This document shows, piece after piece, positions 1 through 8,706 of a stretch of 52,033 nt of DNA. A model generated the notes under the pieces. That model was not told the origin of the DNA, made no database searches, and worked only from the letters and a program-made list of their open reading frames with translations. The position numbers and the translations under genes are program-made. The DNA lies in assembly GCA_030951025.1 (NCBI GenBank), contig JAUZQK010000139.1, forward strand, positions 1-52,033, written 5' to 3'. Origin of the DNA: Mariprofundus sp. (GTDB taxonomy: Bacteria > Pseudomonadota > Zetaproteobacteria > Mariprofundales > Mariprofundaceae). Position 1 is the stretch's first letter. Each line of letters starts with the position of its first letter.

Positions 1-799
1 TGCCGCCAAAGAGAAAATAGCCTTTTTCATCGCCCTTGTTAAACGGCTTGGATTCATCAAAGGATTGCACGATTTTACCCACACAGGTGGCGCCCACTTC
101 AATATAGGCCAGCTTGCCAAAATGTTCCGTTGCCAGGATCGCGACACGCCGTTCATTTTTGATGAAAATATCCTGCCTGTATTTTAAGGCCAGTGGATTG
201 ACCGAATGCAGATCCCCCGGAATCGTAAAGGCCTTAAGGGTTTTGCCATCATCGGGATAATGGTAACGGTGGTAATCAACCGGGCATAATCTTGCGATCA
301 TCAGCGGGCCGCCGATAAAGTCTTTGGCCAGTTCACGATCACCGATCAGATCAACCGCGCGTAACATTGAGCCCTTCACGGGGATATCGAGATCATCGCG
401 CATACTGGCATGGCCAAAGTAGCGCGCCTCGGCAAATGCAGCCATTTCATCATCGTTTGGGGTGAACGTCCGTTGCCCTGCACGAAACTTGCGAATAAAG
501 AACCCATTGAATGATCGATAGGATGTTTCAATAGGGTTCTGTTTGAATGAGCCTTTTTGATACTGATCCATCGGGATATGAAAGTTTTTGATAAAGGGCG
601 CGACTTTTTTTGCCGACTTCAAAGTATCCTGTGATTTGCCGTAGATCTGACTGAGCATTTTACTGGCAATCACAGGCCCCAGGAGCCGCCCTATGGGGTT
701 GGCATAGGCAAACTTCACCATGCCATCACCATACACTTTTTCGATTTCCATCTTGTTTGCGTGACGGTTAAATACTTGAATTTCAAAGCCTTGACGCAT
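1..799 (-). CDS. psd: Phosphatidylserine decarboxylase (3' end cut by window)
   Basis: This enzyme decarboxylates phosphatidylserine to phosphatidylethanolamine at the inner membrane. The visible 266 residues begin MRQGFEIQVF and carry the family block YRSFNGFFIRKF near residue 90 and, later, CPVDYHRYHYP, which holds conserved His residues. The last complete codons read FLFGG. In this family the next residue is the serine of the GST-type self-cleavage site that becomes the pyruvoyl group, so the window ends exactly before the processing site and only about 30 residues should be missing. The length and the FNGFFIRK motif point to the longer, Clostridium/Chlamydia-like subclass. It starts 21 bp after the MYG1-family gene stop and is probably co-transcribed with it. 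The start is the only ATG that fits; the ribosome binding site is weak. Confidence 0.9.
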   Translation of the reverse strand, partial: MRQGFEIQVFNRHANKMEIEKVYGDGMVKFAYANPIGRLLGPVIASKMLSQIYGKSQDTLKSAKKVAPFIKNFHIPMDQYQKGSFKQNPIETSYRSFNGFFIRKFRAGQRTFTPNDDEMAAFAEARYFGHASMRDDLDIPVKGSMLRAVDLIGDRELAKDFIGGPLMIARLCPVDYHRYHYPDDGKTLKAFTIPGDLHSVNPLALKYRQDIFIKNERRVAILATEHFGKLAYIEVGATCVGKIVQSFDESKPFNKGDEKGYFLFGG

Positions 800-820
800 T
801 ATAGAGGGCCTGTGTCCTGT

Positions 821-1693
821 TTACGCTGCTTCAACTGCGATGGCTGCCATTTTCATGGTGCTTGCAAAGGATTCAGCACCCGCAATAAACAGGCCATTGT
901 GGCAGAACATGGCATCATCAATACCGCTCATTTCTTGAAGCTCTGCGCCGGATAAACCAGCCCAGGCTTTCGGCAACGGTTTTCTGTTTTCGAATGAACC
1001 GGGCTCAACCGGCACGGTTTGAATGCGCCATTGCCCCGTCGGAGCCGGGTAAATCACATATAACGCCTCTTCAGACAAGGCATGCACGGTTCGTTTCCAC
1101 GGCGTATATTTCTCCAACACAATCACCCTTGGATCAGCTGCATCATCAATCGCTTTCGCCACAATGGCTTTCGCACCAATACCGCCGGCAGCTGCTGCAA
1201 TGAATCGTGTTAACAGGCGCGATGCAAAATCAACTGCTTCATCAAAACAGGCATCAAAATCACTCTCTTCCTGCCAGGTCGGGTTAAACATGCCTATCGC
1301 CTGGCTCAGGCTAATGCCTTCAGACACACCGTTGACATGACCGCAATCAATCGCATCAATGGTGGATACCAGGCCTGCATCCACCGCATTGGCGACATCC
1401 GACTTGCCCTGACATATCTCTATACCATATTTCTGCCAAATCAGACCAAACGAGGAATAGGGAACACCATTTTCGCGCTCACCTGCACCACCCCGCTGAT
1501 GATGATCAAAACGATCTCGATCCGGGTCATATTCACCGCCCACATCAAGCACAATATCTGCCTTGGCGATCAGCTCTAAATCACGTGTGCGAATAAGCTG
1601 GAACGAAGGGAGTATGAGCTTGAATGCAGCGATGCTGAATACATCATCTGCATGAAAATTACCGTTGTGTGTTGCTATCGTTTTATCATTCAT
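821..1693 (-). CDS. MYG1/UPF0160 family protein (putative DHH-like nuclease)
   Basis: This is a 290-residue member of the MYG1 (GAMM1, UPF0160) family, which is best known from eukaryotes, where MYG1 is an organellar and nuclear 3'-5' RNA exonuclease. The family's metal-binding signature is visible: HNGNFHADD at residues 9-17, LDVGG near 49-53 and DHH at 63-65, the arrangement of the DHH phosphoesterase superfamily. The C-terminal half (VEPGSFENRKPLPKAWAG) also matches the family. It lies between hisS and the phosphatidylserine decarboxylase gene on the same strand, 89 bp after hisS. The bacterial role is not established, so RNA or nucleotide hydrolysis is an inference from the family. Confidence 0.87.
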   Translation of the reverse strand: MNDKTIATHNGNFHADDVFSIAAFKLILPSFQLIRTRDLELIAKADIVLDVGGEYDPDRDRFDHHQRGGAGERENGVPYSSFGLIWQKYGIEICQGKSDVANAVDAGLVSTIDAIDCGHVNGVSEGISLSQAIGMFNPTWQEESDFDACFDEAVDFASRLLTRFIAAAAGGIGAKAIVAKAIDDAADPRVIVLEKYTPWKRTVHALSEEALYVIYPAPTGQWRIQTVPVEPGSFENRKPLPKAWAGLSGAELQEMSGIDDAMFCHNGLFIAGAESFASTMKMAAIAVEAA

Positions 1694-1782
1694 TTGTTTT
1701 CATTCCATATTAAAAAGAGATCAAGGTTTGTGAGTAACTATTCAGCATGTTCTGGAGATATTGAAGGCACGAGATACAAAAC

Positions 1783-3045
1783 CTAACTGGCCTGATGTAT
1801 GAGCTGGATCAGTTCTTCCATATCAAGCTGTTGCTGTTCGCCACTGGCCATGGTTTTTAAAGTTAAACGACCCGATTGCATTTCATCTTCTCCTATCACC
1901 ACGACAAAACGAGCACCTTCGCGATCGGCCACTTTAAACTGCCGTTTGGCGCTACCGCCGCCGCCATGCACCACACGAAAGCCTGCCGCACGCAGTTTTG
2001 CAGCCTGCTGCATGGAATAGATCAGCGTAGATTCACCCAGTGCCACCATTGCAATATCCACCAGCGAAACGGCTTCCTCCGGATCAGCTTGATCCGCCAG
2101 CAGCATGCCAAGGCGTTCCAGACCCGCAGCAAAGCCAATGGCTGATGTCGGTGGCCCACCCAGCTCCGATACCAGGCCGTCGTAACGGCCACCGGCCAAT
2201 ACCGTACCCTGAGAGCCCAGTTGATCGGTGACGATTTCAAAGGCCGTGCGATTATAATAGTCCAGCCCGCGCACAATGCGGGCATTGATCCGGTACGGTA
2301 CATCCAGTGCCGACAAGCCTGCTTTCAAGCCGCTGAAATGCGTTTCGCAATCGTCACACAAACTATCCACCATTTCCGGTGCACCGCTCAATTCCGACTG
2401 ACAATTCGCATTCTTGCAATCGAGAATACGCATCGGGTTTTTATCCAGTCGATCATTGCAGGTGCCACACAGGCTTTCTGTACGCTGATTCAAATATGCC
2501 ACCAGCGCATCGCGATATGCCGGCCTGCACGCCGCACAGCCCAGTGAATTGATTTCCAGGTGCAAGCCGGCAATGCCCAGCTCAGACAAAAAACCATGCG
2601 CCATGGCCAGCACTTCCGCATCTTCCAACGGACCATGAGCGCCGAACATCTCCACACCGATTTGCTGGAACTGTCGCAAACGCCCTTTCTGTGGCCGCTC
2701 ACGGCGAAACATCGGACCGATATAAAACCAGCGCTGCACTCCGGCGCGCGTCAAGCCGCCCTGCAAATAGGCCCGTACAGAGCCCGCCGTGCCTTCCGGC
2801 CGCAGACAAATCGAATCATTGCCCTGATCGGTAAAGGCATACATCTCTTTTGATACAATATCAGTCGCTTCACCAATCGAACGTACAAACAACTCGGTTG
2901 GCTCCAGCACCGGCAAACGCACTTCAGAAAAAGCATAGCGGGCAAAGGTGTTGCGCGCCGCCTGCTCCACCCGTTGCCACAAACGCACTTCCGATGGCAG
3001 ACCGTCATGAATACCCCGAATACTCTGTAATTGTTTCGCCGCCAT
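1783..3045 (-). CDS. hisS: Histidyl-tRNA synthetase
   Basis: It charges tRNA-His with histidine. The 420-residue product has the class II core: RPEGTAG near residue 82, motif 2 (YIGPMFRRERPQKGR) near 108-122, the histidine-binding RGLDYY near 259 and motif 3 (GGRYDGL...GFAAGLERL) near 285-312. A Cys-rich insertion between 170 and 235 (CAAC, CGTC, CDDC) is usual in bacterial HisRS. The reading frame could also begin at a TTG one codon upstream. I prefer the ATG because it overlaps the ispG stop as TGATG and has GAGGGG eight bases upstream, which suggests translational coupling. ispG-hisS is a common proteobacterial gene pair. Confidence 0.97.
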   Translation of the reverse strand: MAAKQLQSIRGIHDGLPSEVRLWQRVEQAARNTFARYAFSEVRLPVLEPTELFVRSIGEATDIVSKEMYAFTDQGNDSICLRPEGTAGSVRAYLQGGLTRAGVQRWFYIGPMFRRERPQKGRLRQFQQIGVEMFGAHGPLEDAEVLAMAHGFLSELGIAGLHLEINSLGCAACRPAYRDALVAYLNQRTESLCGTCNDRLDKNPMRILDCKNANCQSELSGAPEMVDSLCDDCETHFSGLKAGLSALDVPYRINARIVRGLDYYNRTAFEIVTDQLGSQGTVLAGGRYDGLVSELGGPPTSAIGFAAGLERLGMLLADQADPEEAVSLVDIAMVALGESTLIYSMQQAAKLRAAGFRVVHGGGGSAKRQFKVADREGARFVVVIGEDEMQSGRLTLKTMASGEQQQLDMEELIQLIHQAS

Positions 3046-4148
3046 CAACTGTTCCCCTCGGCCTGCTCGCGTATGATCGCGGCACGTCGCTCCACATCTT
3101 CCACCAGTCGGTCAATCATATTCGCTGTGCGGACTTTCTCCGCTTTCTCACCATCCTGATACATCATGTGCACCGGATAACCACCGGTAATACCGACATC
3201 GACTTCTTTGGCTTCACCCGGCCCATTGACCACACAACCAATCACCGCCACATCAACATTTTCCTGAATATGTGCCAAACGCTCTTCCAGCTCAGTCACA
3301 ATCTCAATGACATTGAATTTCTGCCGCGCACAACTCGGGCAGGCAATCAGATTCACACCCCGGTGCCGCAGACCCAAGGCTTTCAGGATCTCAAAACCGA
3401 CCTTCACCTCTTCTTCCGGCTCAGCCGCCAGCGACACCCGAATCGTATCACCAATGCCGTCAGCCAATAACAGACCCAGACCGATGGAGGATTTCACCGT
3501 ACCACCAAAACGACTGCCCGACTCGGTAATACCCAGATGCAGCGGATAATCCACCAGTTTGGCCAGTTTGCGATAAGCCGCCACCGTCATCGGAATATTA
3601 CTGGCCTTGAGCGATATTTTGATATCATTGAAGTTCATATCTTCTAATATACGAATATGATTCAAGGCGGATTCAACCATCGCATCGGCGCACGGCTCAC
3701 CATATTTTTCATTCAGCTCTTTTTCCAGCGAACCGGCATTCACCCCGATACGAATCGACACCTGACGTTCCGCCGCAGCTTTTACCACCCGCTCCACACG
3801 ATCACGAGTACCAATATTACCCGGATTCAAACGCAGGCCATGCACCCCTGCATCGAGCGCCAATAAAGCCATTTTATAGCTGAAATGAATGTCAGCAATA
3901 ATCGGCACGTTTGTCTGCTTCAAGATCTCAGGCATGGCTGCGGCTGATTCAGGGTCCGGCACCGAAATGCGTACAATATCTGCACCGGCTTGCTCGAGCC
4001 GCTGCACTTGCGCCACCGTGGCATCGATATCGGTGGTCAGCGTATTGGTCATCGACTGCACGGCAATCGGCGCATCGCCACCCACAGTAACGTCACCTAC
4101 TTCAATTTGTTTACTTTCTCGACGCTGTAATACAATCTGATCGCGCAT
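3045..4148 (-). CDS. ispG: 4-hydroxy-3-methylbut-2-en-1-yl diphosphate synthase (GcpE)
   Basis: This is the penultimate enzyme of the MEP isoprenoid pathway, converting MEcPP to HMBPP with a [4Fe-4S] cluster. Its product feeds quinone and undecaprenyl phosphate synthesis. The start is chosen at [11 protein letters not shown] because GAGGAG lies six bases upstream; an upstream in-frame extension of 19 residues has no family counterpart. From this start there are 367 residues. Visible features are the TIM-barrel motif [15 protein letters not shown] near the N-terminus, LRLNPGNIG, and the cluster ligands CPSC at 270-273, GC at 304-305 and the Glu in NGPGEA at 312. The stop overlaps the hisS start. 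The gene follows the lipoprotein gene by 65 bp. Confidence 0.97.
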   Translation of the reverse strand: MRDQIVLQRRESKQIEVGDVTVGGDAPIAVQSMTNTLTTDIDATVAQVQRLEQAGADIVRISVPDPESAAAMPEILKQTNVPIIADIHFSYKMALLALDAGVHGLRLNPGNIGTRDRVERVVKAAAERQVSIRIGVNAGSLEKELNEKYGEPCADAMVESALNHIRILEDMNFNDIKISLKASNIPMTVAAYRKLAKLVDYPLHLGITESGSRFGGTVKSSIGLGLLLADGIGDTIRVSLAAEPEEEVKVGFEILKALGLRHRGVNLIACPSCARQKFNVIEIVTELEERLAHIQENVDVAVIGCVVNGPGEAKEVDVGITGGYPVHMMYQDGEKAEKVRTANMIDRLVEDVERRAAIIREQAEGNS

Positions 4149-4213
4149 CTTTATCTCCTCAACTATCGGCCTGTTGCGTTGCCGCACCGCTTGCAACCCA
4201 AGCATATTTTTGA

Positions 4214-5371
4214 CTACGGATTTCTTTTTTGCTCACGCAACAAACTTAAACGTTCTTTTAACTGTCTGGCGCGATGCAAAGCCTCTCGGTATTCCGATTT
4301 TTCCGGTTTCAATACCGTTGCGCCACGCCAATAACCGATGGCCAAATCCAGTTTTTCCTGAGCAAATGCCTTATTACCCTTGGTAAACAAGAACGCCGCC
4401 TGCACATCCATTTTGGCTTGAATACGAGCCAATAATTTATCCGCACCCTGACCATCATCACGCTGATAGGCTTGAGCCAGTAGTTGGGCTTCTGGCCAAT
4501 CACCCGCTTTCATGGCTGCAATAACCTGTTCCTTGTTCACATGTTTCCGCACCGCTATCCGCTTCACCACGGCGACAGACTTTATAGCCTGCGAGTGCAC
4601 AGGCAAAATCGACAATCTCTTGGACATTTTACGCCTGATTTGCGCCAGCATTTTTTTACCCTGCGCCGTCGCAGGCTGCAAACGTATATACGATTCAATT
4701 TCAATATAGGCGATCTCTGGCAATTTCAGCCGCAAAAAGCGTTTGGCTTCCCGATAGGCCAAGCCGGCGCGATCATCTAAGGCATCATTGTAAAAATCAC
4801 GGAACCGCCCATATACCTCATCATTTGCATGCACACCCTTGGGCGCGGTATATGCACGGCCATCATTCAACAATGCCACATCTTCACGCCGACGCTGTTG
4901 CAATAGTTTATCGAAACGCAGCTGGCGCATTTTCCATTCCATTTCAAGCCGCTTGTCTTCCATCTTGGCCGGTTTAATGGTCACAGCCTTGGCCTGATCA
5001 TAAGCCCACATGGCAGCTGCCCAGCGCTGTTGTCTTTCACGCTGTTTGGCGGCCTTTAGATAATGTAAAAAGATGCGTCGTCTGGCTGGCTCAATTTTTT
5101 GCTTGAGAAACAATTGCGATTTGGCGTAGTCTTTATGGTCACGATCCATGGCCAATACCCGTGCCCGTGCCCGCATGATGCGCCCATGCTCAAAATCCCG
5201 CTGAATCACTACAAAGGTATTCATGATATTAAGCGCTTCGCTACCCTTTTTAAGCAAGCCATCCAGTGTATCATCAAAACCCTTGGGATTAAGCTGGCAA
5301 CTACTGAGCGACACCGCCAGCAACAACAAACATAGCGAGCGCAGGATTATTTTATGTGCCGAGCTATGCAT
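4214..5371 (-). CDS. Lipoprotein with C-terminal TPR-like region
   Basis: I cannot assign a named family. The 385-residue protein starts [10 protein letters not shown] and has a lipoprotein signal ending in the lipobox LSSC (Cys25), so it should be lipidated and exported. The mature part is very rich in Arg, Lys, Ala and Gln and predominantly helical. The last 70 residues ([28 protein letters not shown]) look like one TPR unit, which suggests a scaffold or assembly role. The start is set by GGGAGGGG upstream and by the lipobox; a longer reading frame adds 26 residues that would bury the signal. The ATG lies inside the 3' end of the cyclase gene (8-bp overlap), so the two are translationally coupled and probably functionally linked. 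Confidence 0.8.
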   Translation of the reverse strand: MHSSAHKIILRSLCLLLLAVSLSSCQLNPKGFDDTLDGLLKKGSEALNIMNTFVVIQRDFEHGRIMRARARVLAMDRDHKDYAKSQLFLKQKIEPARRRIFLHYLKAAKQRERQQRWAAAMWAYDQAKAVTIKPAKMEDKRLEMEWKMRQLRFDKLLQQRRREDVALLNDGRAYTAPKGVHANDEVYGRFRDFYNDALDDRAGLAYREAKRFLRLKLPEIAYIEIESYIRLQPATAQGKKMLAQIRRKMSKRLSILPVHSQAIKSVAVVKRIAVRKHVNKEQVIAAMKAGDWPEAQLLAQAYQRDDGQGADKLLARIQAKMDVQAAFLFTKGNKAFAQEKLDLAIGYWRGATVLKPEKSEYREALHRARQLKERLSLLREQKRNP

Positions 5372-6854
5372 CAGCCTGCCCCTCCCAACTCTCAAATGCA
5401 GCCGCCACAACCACATCAATAGCCAGACGCGCAGCTTGATTGGCCTCACGCACCCGACCTACCTCCATCGCATGTTTCAAGCCTTTGATATCGCACATGC
5501 CGATGCTATCAAAATTAAAATCAGCGCCCAATAAATCAAATGTCTGCCGGGACATAATCAATTCATTACCATCACCAAGCCCGGTCATGCGCGATGCCAC
5601 ATTCACCGCATCACCAATCACGGTATACTCCAACCGCTGCACCGCACCAATATTACCCACAATAGCCTGACCACAATTCAAGCCAAACCTGAACCGGATC
5701 GGTTCGCCATCATGCCCCTGCGTTGCCAGCTTCTGACATGCTACAGCCATCGCCAAAGCCGCCATCGCAGCCCGGCGGGCATGTTGTTCATCAGCCAGCG
5801 GATGATTAAACACAACCATTACAGCATCACCGATATATTTATCCACATGGCCACCGAAATGGCTGATAATATGGTGAAATAACTCAAAATACTGATTCAA
5901 TACCGCCACAACCTTGCTGGTATCAGTGGATTCGGAAAACGGCGCAAAATTCACCATGTCGGCAAACAACACCGACACCTCCTGACGACGACTGCTCATA
6001 TCCACATCCGCACTCTCGAACACATCAGACACCAGCTTGGGGTTAAGATAACGGCCAAACACATCACGCAATGCTTCTTTGTGCGCCAAGGCACGCACCA
6101 TCACATTAAACTGTCTCAAGGCATCGGATAGCTCATCATTGCCTGATACCTTCAACTGCACCTGATAATCACCATCAGATACTTTGGCCGCAGCAACAGC
6201 TAACATTTCTATCGGCTCGGACATGCGTCCGGCAATCCAGAATACCAACAACGCAGAAAACAACACCACAAATACCGCCGCAGTCAAAATCTCCTGCGTC
6301 AATTTATTGGCGATACGCCCCCATTGCTGTTCCGAAAAACGCACCGCAACAATGCCCATCGATGTTTGATCAAACATCGCCGCCTTGGCATACCATAATT
6401 CCTGCAATGGCAAACGTATCACAGACTGATCAGCAGCAGGATTTGCAACCATCTGCTGCAATACTGGCGCGGAGCTTTCAACCGACCCGAACGATTGATT
6501 CGAGCCATTCGGTAAATGAATCAGCACACCCAACACGGTCGGCACCTTATGCAAAAAACGCTGCACCGCCACGCCTGTCTCACTGCTGCTGCCGGACAAT
6601 AAAGGTAGTTTTAATTCATCACTTAAACGCTCCACCTGCAACTCAGCCTGAGTCGCCTGATTCTGCAACCATGCATCACGTTCGATATCCAGAATAATCA
6701 TATACAATACAGCCACCGCAATGGTGACTGCAAAACCAACCAGCGCAGTCCAACGCCAACGCAAGGGGATGCGCAACTGGCTTAGAGCCGGTTGATCAAG
6801 CTCAGACTGATCAGATAACCCCTGATCCACAGATTTTAAATCATGATTCGACAC
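5364..6854 (-). CDS. Membrane-bound class III adenylate cyclase with HAMP domain
   Basis: It is predicted to make cAMP in response to a periplasmic or membrane signal. The 496 residues contain transmembrane helix 1 (about 35-56), a periplasmic segment of about 130 residues with no recognised ligand domain, transmembrane helix 2 (about 189-209), a HAMP linker (about 210-262) and a class III cyclase domain (about 285-470). The catalytic set looks complete: metal-binding Asp299 (FADM) and Asp343 (YIGDAV), adenine-selecting Lys339 and Asp415 (TVIGDAVN), and transition-state Asn418 and Arg422. The Lys/Asp pair favours ATP over GTP. It overlaps the downstream lipoprotein gene by 8 bp. No CRP-type regulator is visible in the window. 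Confidence 0.93.
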   Translation of the reverse strand: MSNHDLKSVDQGLSDQSELDQPALSQLRIPLRWRWTALVGFAVTIAVAVLYMIILDIERDAWLQNQATQAELQVERLSDELKLPLLSGSSSETGVAVQRFLHKVPTVLGVLIHLPNGSNQSFGSVESSAPVLQQMVANPAADQSVIRLPLQELWYAKAAMFDQTSMGIVAVRFSEQQWGRIANKLTQEILTAAVFVVLFSALLVFWIAGRMSEPIEMLAVAAAKVSDGDYQVQLKVSGNDELSDALRQFNVMVRALAHKEALRDVFGRYLNPKLVSDVFESADVDMSSRRQEVSVLFADMVNFAPFSESTDTSKVVAVLNQYFELFHHIISHFGGHVDKYIGDAVMVVFNHPLADEQHARRAAMAALAMAVACQKLATQGHDGEPIRFRFGLNCGQAIVGNIGAVQRLEYTVIGDAVNVASRMTGLGDGNELIMSRQTFDLLGADFNFDSIGMCDIKGLKHAMEVGRVREANQAARLAIDVVVAAAFESWEGQADA

Positions 6855-6949
6855 TGCTGCACTCTAACCAAAGCCATTGTTTGAACAATGTTTGCTCAAA
6901 ACTCACTCAAGCCCGTGCCCACAAAAGGTTATTACGCCCAAGTCGGTGC

Positions 6950-7837
6950 TCACACGGCACTCAAACCGACACACACCCGGTTACGACCTGCCATCTTGGC
7001 GGCATACATGCGCTCATCTGCCAACAACAACAATTGCTCCACAACTTTATTCATCTCTGCCCGCTTAGGTGGATCTTCAAGCATTGCCACACCGGCAGAA
7101 AAAGTAATGCCTATTGATAGGCCGCTATCGAGTTGCAGTGACAAAGCCGCCACATTCTCAAGCCATTGCTCTGCCGCTTTGCTTGCGCCGCTCAAATTCG
7201 TATGTGACAGCAACACAATAAACTCTTCACCACCCCAGCGACCGACAATATCGCCTTCACGCACACTTTCTTTCAGCACCCTGGACATCTCCATCAATAC
7301 CCGGTCACCAACAGCGTGACCATGCACATCATTGACCTGCTTGAAATGATCCAGATCAAACATCACCACCGCATAAGGGTGATGATAACGTATCGACTGC
7401 GATACCCCCTGATGCAATTGTTCCATGATATAACGACGATTGTACAAGCCGGTCAACGCATCATGGCTGGCCTGAAACTGCAACTCATCCTTGGTTTTTT
7501 TCAGATTGGTCACCATGCGCCAGATCAGACTGGCTTCGAGTCCACCAATCACACCGCCCGCACCCAAGATTTCAGATGCCACCGATTCCAGCATTTCATT
7601 GCCGGTCATATTAAAAGCCACACAGGGAGAAGATTCACGCAAAGCCTGCTCAACATTATCGTACACATTGAGACCATGTTCCCGTGCCAAAGCCAGACCC
7701 GGTGCATCCGGATCAGAATCCGCGATCGCCACCACTTCCACTAGCTTTTCATCCAGCAACATTTCCAAAATAGCACTGCCACCCCGACCTGCGCCGAGAA
7801 TCACTGCACGATGCGGATCTTCTCTCAATGTTGTCAT
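6950..7837 (-). CDS. Diguanylate cyclase with N-terminal Rossmann (NAD-binding-like) domain
   Basis: This unusual 295-residue fusion should make c-di-GMP. Residues 10-100 look like a dinucleotide-binding fold: AVILGAGRGGSAIL carries GxGxxG, followed by VVAIAD with an acidic residue (Asp40) at the end of strand 2, as in NAD-dependent dehydrogenases, and later CVAFNMTGNE. From about residue 123 (SHDALTGLYNRR) comes a full GGDEF domain with the active signature GGEEF at 202-206, the metal Asp in FDLDHFKQVND, and an RxxD product-inhibition site (REGD, 193-196) five residues before it. The plausible meaning is sensing of NAD(H) or a related metabolite, but that is inference. The start has GGTGAGG upstream. 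The gene stands apart, 95 bp after the cyclase start and divergent from yhbY. Confidence 0.88.
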   Translation of the reverse strand: MTTLREDPHRAVILGAGRGGSAILEMLLDEKLVEVVAIADSDPDAPGLALAREHGLNVYDNVEQALRESSPCVAFNMTGNEMLESVASEILGAGGVIGGLEASLIWRMVTNLKKTKDELQFQASHDALTGLYNRRYIMEQLHQGVSQSIRYHHPYAVVMFDLDHFKQVNDVHGHAVGDRVLMEMSRVLKESVREGDIVGRWGGEEFIVLLSHTNLSGASKAAEQWLENVAALSLQLDSGLSIGITFSAGVAMLEDPPKRAEMNKVVEQLLLLADERMYAAKMAGRNRVCVGLSAV

Positions 7838-8036
7838 ATCACCTCACCACCCCATGTTGGAAAGTTATAGTATGAAAGATGCTGCATAAAGCAACTTAAT
7901 CAAGAGCAGTCTTAGAACAGTCAAGACCAACCAGCCCATGACGCTCAATAACACTCATCATCAGATCATCACCATAAGAAAAGCAAAAAATATGCCATCG
8001 GCTGCTATTTTGCTAACATGCGCCGCCGGAGACACT

Positions 8037-8318
8037 ATGACCCTTAGCAATCAACAGCGTAAAACACTCAAAGCAAAAGCACATCACCTCAAGCCACTCA
8101 TCCGAATTGGTCAAAAAGGCCTTACAGATAACCTGATTGAAGAAGCCATCCAGACCCTGGATCGACATGAACTCGTCAAGGTACACATCGCCCAGGATGA
8201 TCGTCAGCAGCGTGATGATGCGGCACAAGAGCTCGCCAAACGCTGTGAAGCCACCATCGTCAACCAGATCGGCAAGACCTGTGTATTGTACAAAAAGGCA
8301 ATAAAAACACATGCATAA
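8037..8318 (+). CDS. yhbY: CRS1-YhbY (CRM) domain RNA-binding protein
   Basis: This 93-residue protein consists of a single CRM domain, the fold that binds rRNA during large-subunit ribosome assembly. The family signature is clear: LSNQQRKTLKAKAHHLKPLI, then RIGQKGLTDNLI with the GxxG-type loop, then HELVKVHI and IGKTCVLYKK at the end. I place the start at MTLSNQ, where GGAG precedes the ATG. An upstream in-frame ATG would add 33 non-conserved residues. The last 8 bp overlap the bolA start, so the two genes are coupled. The divergent neighbour is the Rossmann-GGDEF gene, with about 200 bp of shared promoter region between them. Confidence 0.93.
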   Translation: MTLSNQQRKTLKAKAHHLKPLIRIGQKGLTDNLIEEAIQTLDRHELVKVHIAQDDRQQRDDAAQELAKRCEATIVNQIGKTCVLYKKAIKTHA

Positions 8319-8571
8319 TGCCAGCCAAATCATAACAGATATGCTGCAAACAGCGTTTCAGCCTGCATCACTGCATATTGAAGATGAATCATGGAAACAC
8401 GCCGGCCACGCCGGCGTTCAGGAACATGGTGGTGGGCACTTTGTTATCCGCATCAAGGCCGAATGCTTTAACGGTATCGCCCGCACCAGCAGTCACCGCA
8501 TGATTTTCAAAGCGCTCGAAAGTCTATTCCCCAACACGATCCACGCCCTGAGCATCAAAATCGAACCCTAG
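8311..8571 (+). CDS. bolA: BolA family protein
   Basis: An 86-residue BolA/IbaG-type protein. BolA proteins pair with monothiol glutaredoxins through a shared [2Fe-2S] cluster and affect iron handling, morphology and motility. The signature ESWKHAGHAG at about 26-35, then GGHFVIRIKAECFNGIARTSSHRMIFKAL, matches the family, including the conserved His in SSHRMIF. It overlaps yhbY by 8 bp. No glutaredoxin gene is visible in the window. After the stop the strand continues into a region with a sigma-54-type promoter for the next gene. Confidence 0.92.
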   Translation: MHNASQIITDMLQTAFQPASLHIEDESWKHAGHAGVQEHGGGHFVIRIKAECFNGIARTSSHRMIFKALESLFPNTIHALSIKIEP

Positions 8572-8635
8572 TTATTCATCGCGCGCCGGTTTTAATGCTG
8601 CTGAATCGTTGCAACCGAATACTCCAAAGCTACTC

Positions 8636-8651
8636 TGGCCTAATTCTTGCG
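8636..8651 (+). promoter_or_regulatory. Candidate sigma-54 (RpoN) promoter
   Basis: The sequence TGGCCTAATTCTTGCG matches the -24/-12 consensus TGGCACGNNNNTTGCW, with GG and GC at the correct 12-base spacing and a perfect TTGC at -12. A transcript would begin near 8662, leaving a leader of about 45 bases before the ATG at 8707, with AGGA a few bases before that ATG. Two sigma-54 activators encoded 5-9 kb downstream make this biologically sensible. It would place the small FliX-like gene and the following diguanylate cyclase in the flagellar regulon. Confidence 0.55.
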
Positions 8652-8706
8652 AGTGTTTCTCTCATGCTTTTAAGCATTCAAGACACAGACAGAGCAGGAT
8701 TTAGCT

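Noticed and set aside
3046-3048. TTG start of hisS and, likewise, TTG at 34115-34117 for the NTF2-domain gene
   Set aside because: The adjacent ATG overlaps the upstream stop as TGATG and fits the ribosome binding site better.
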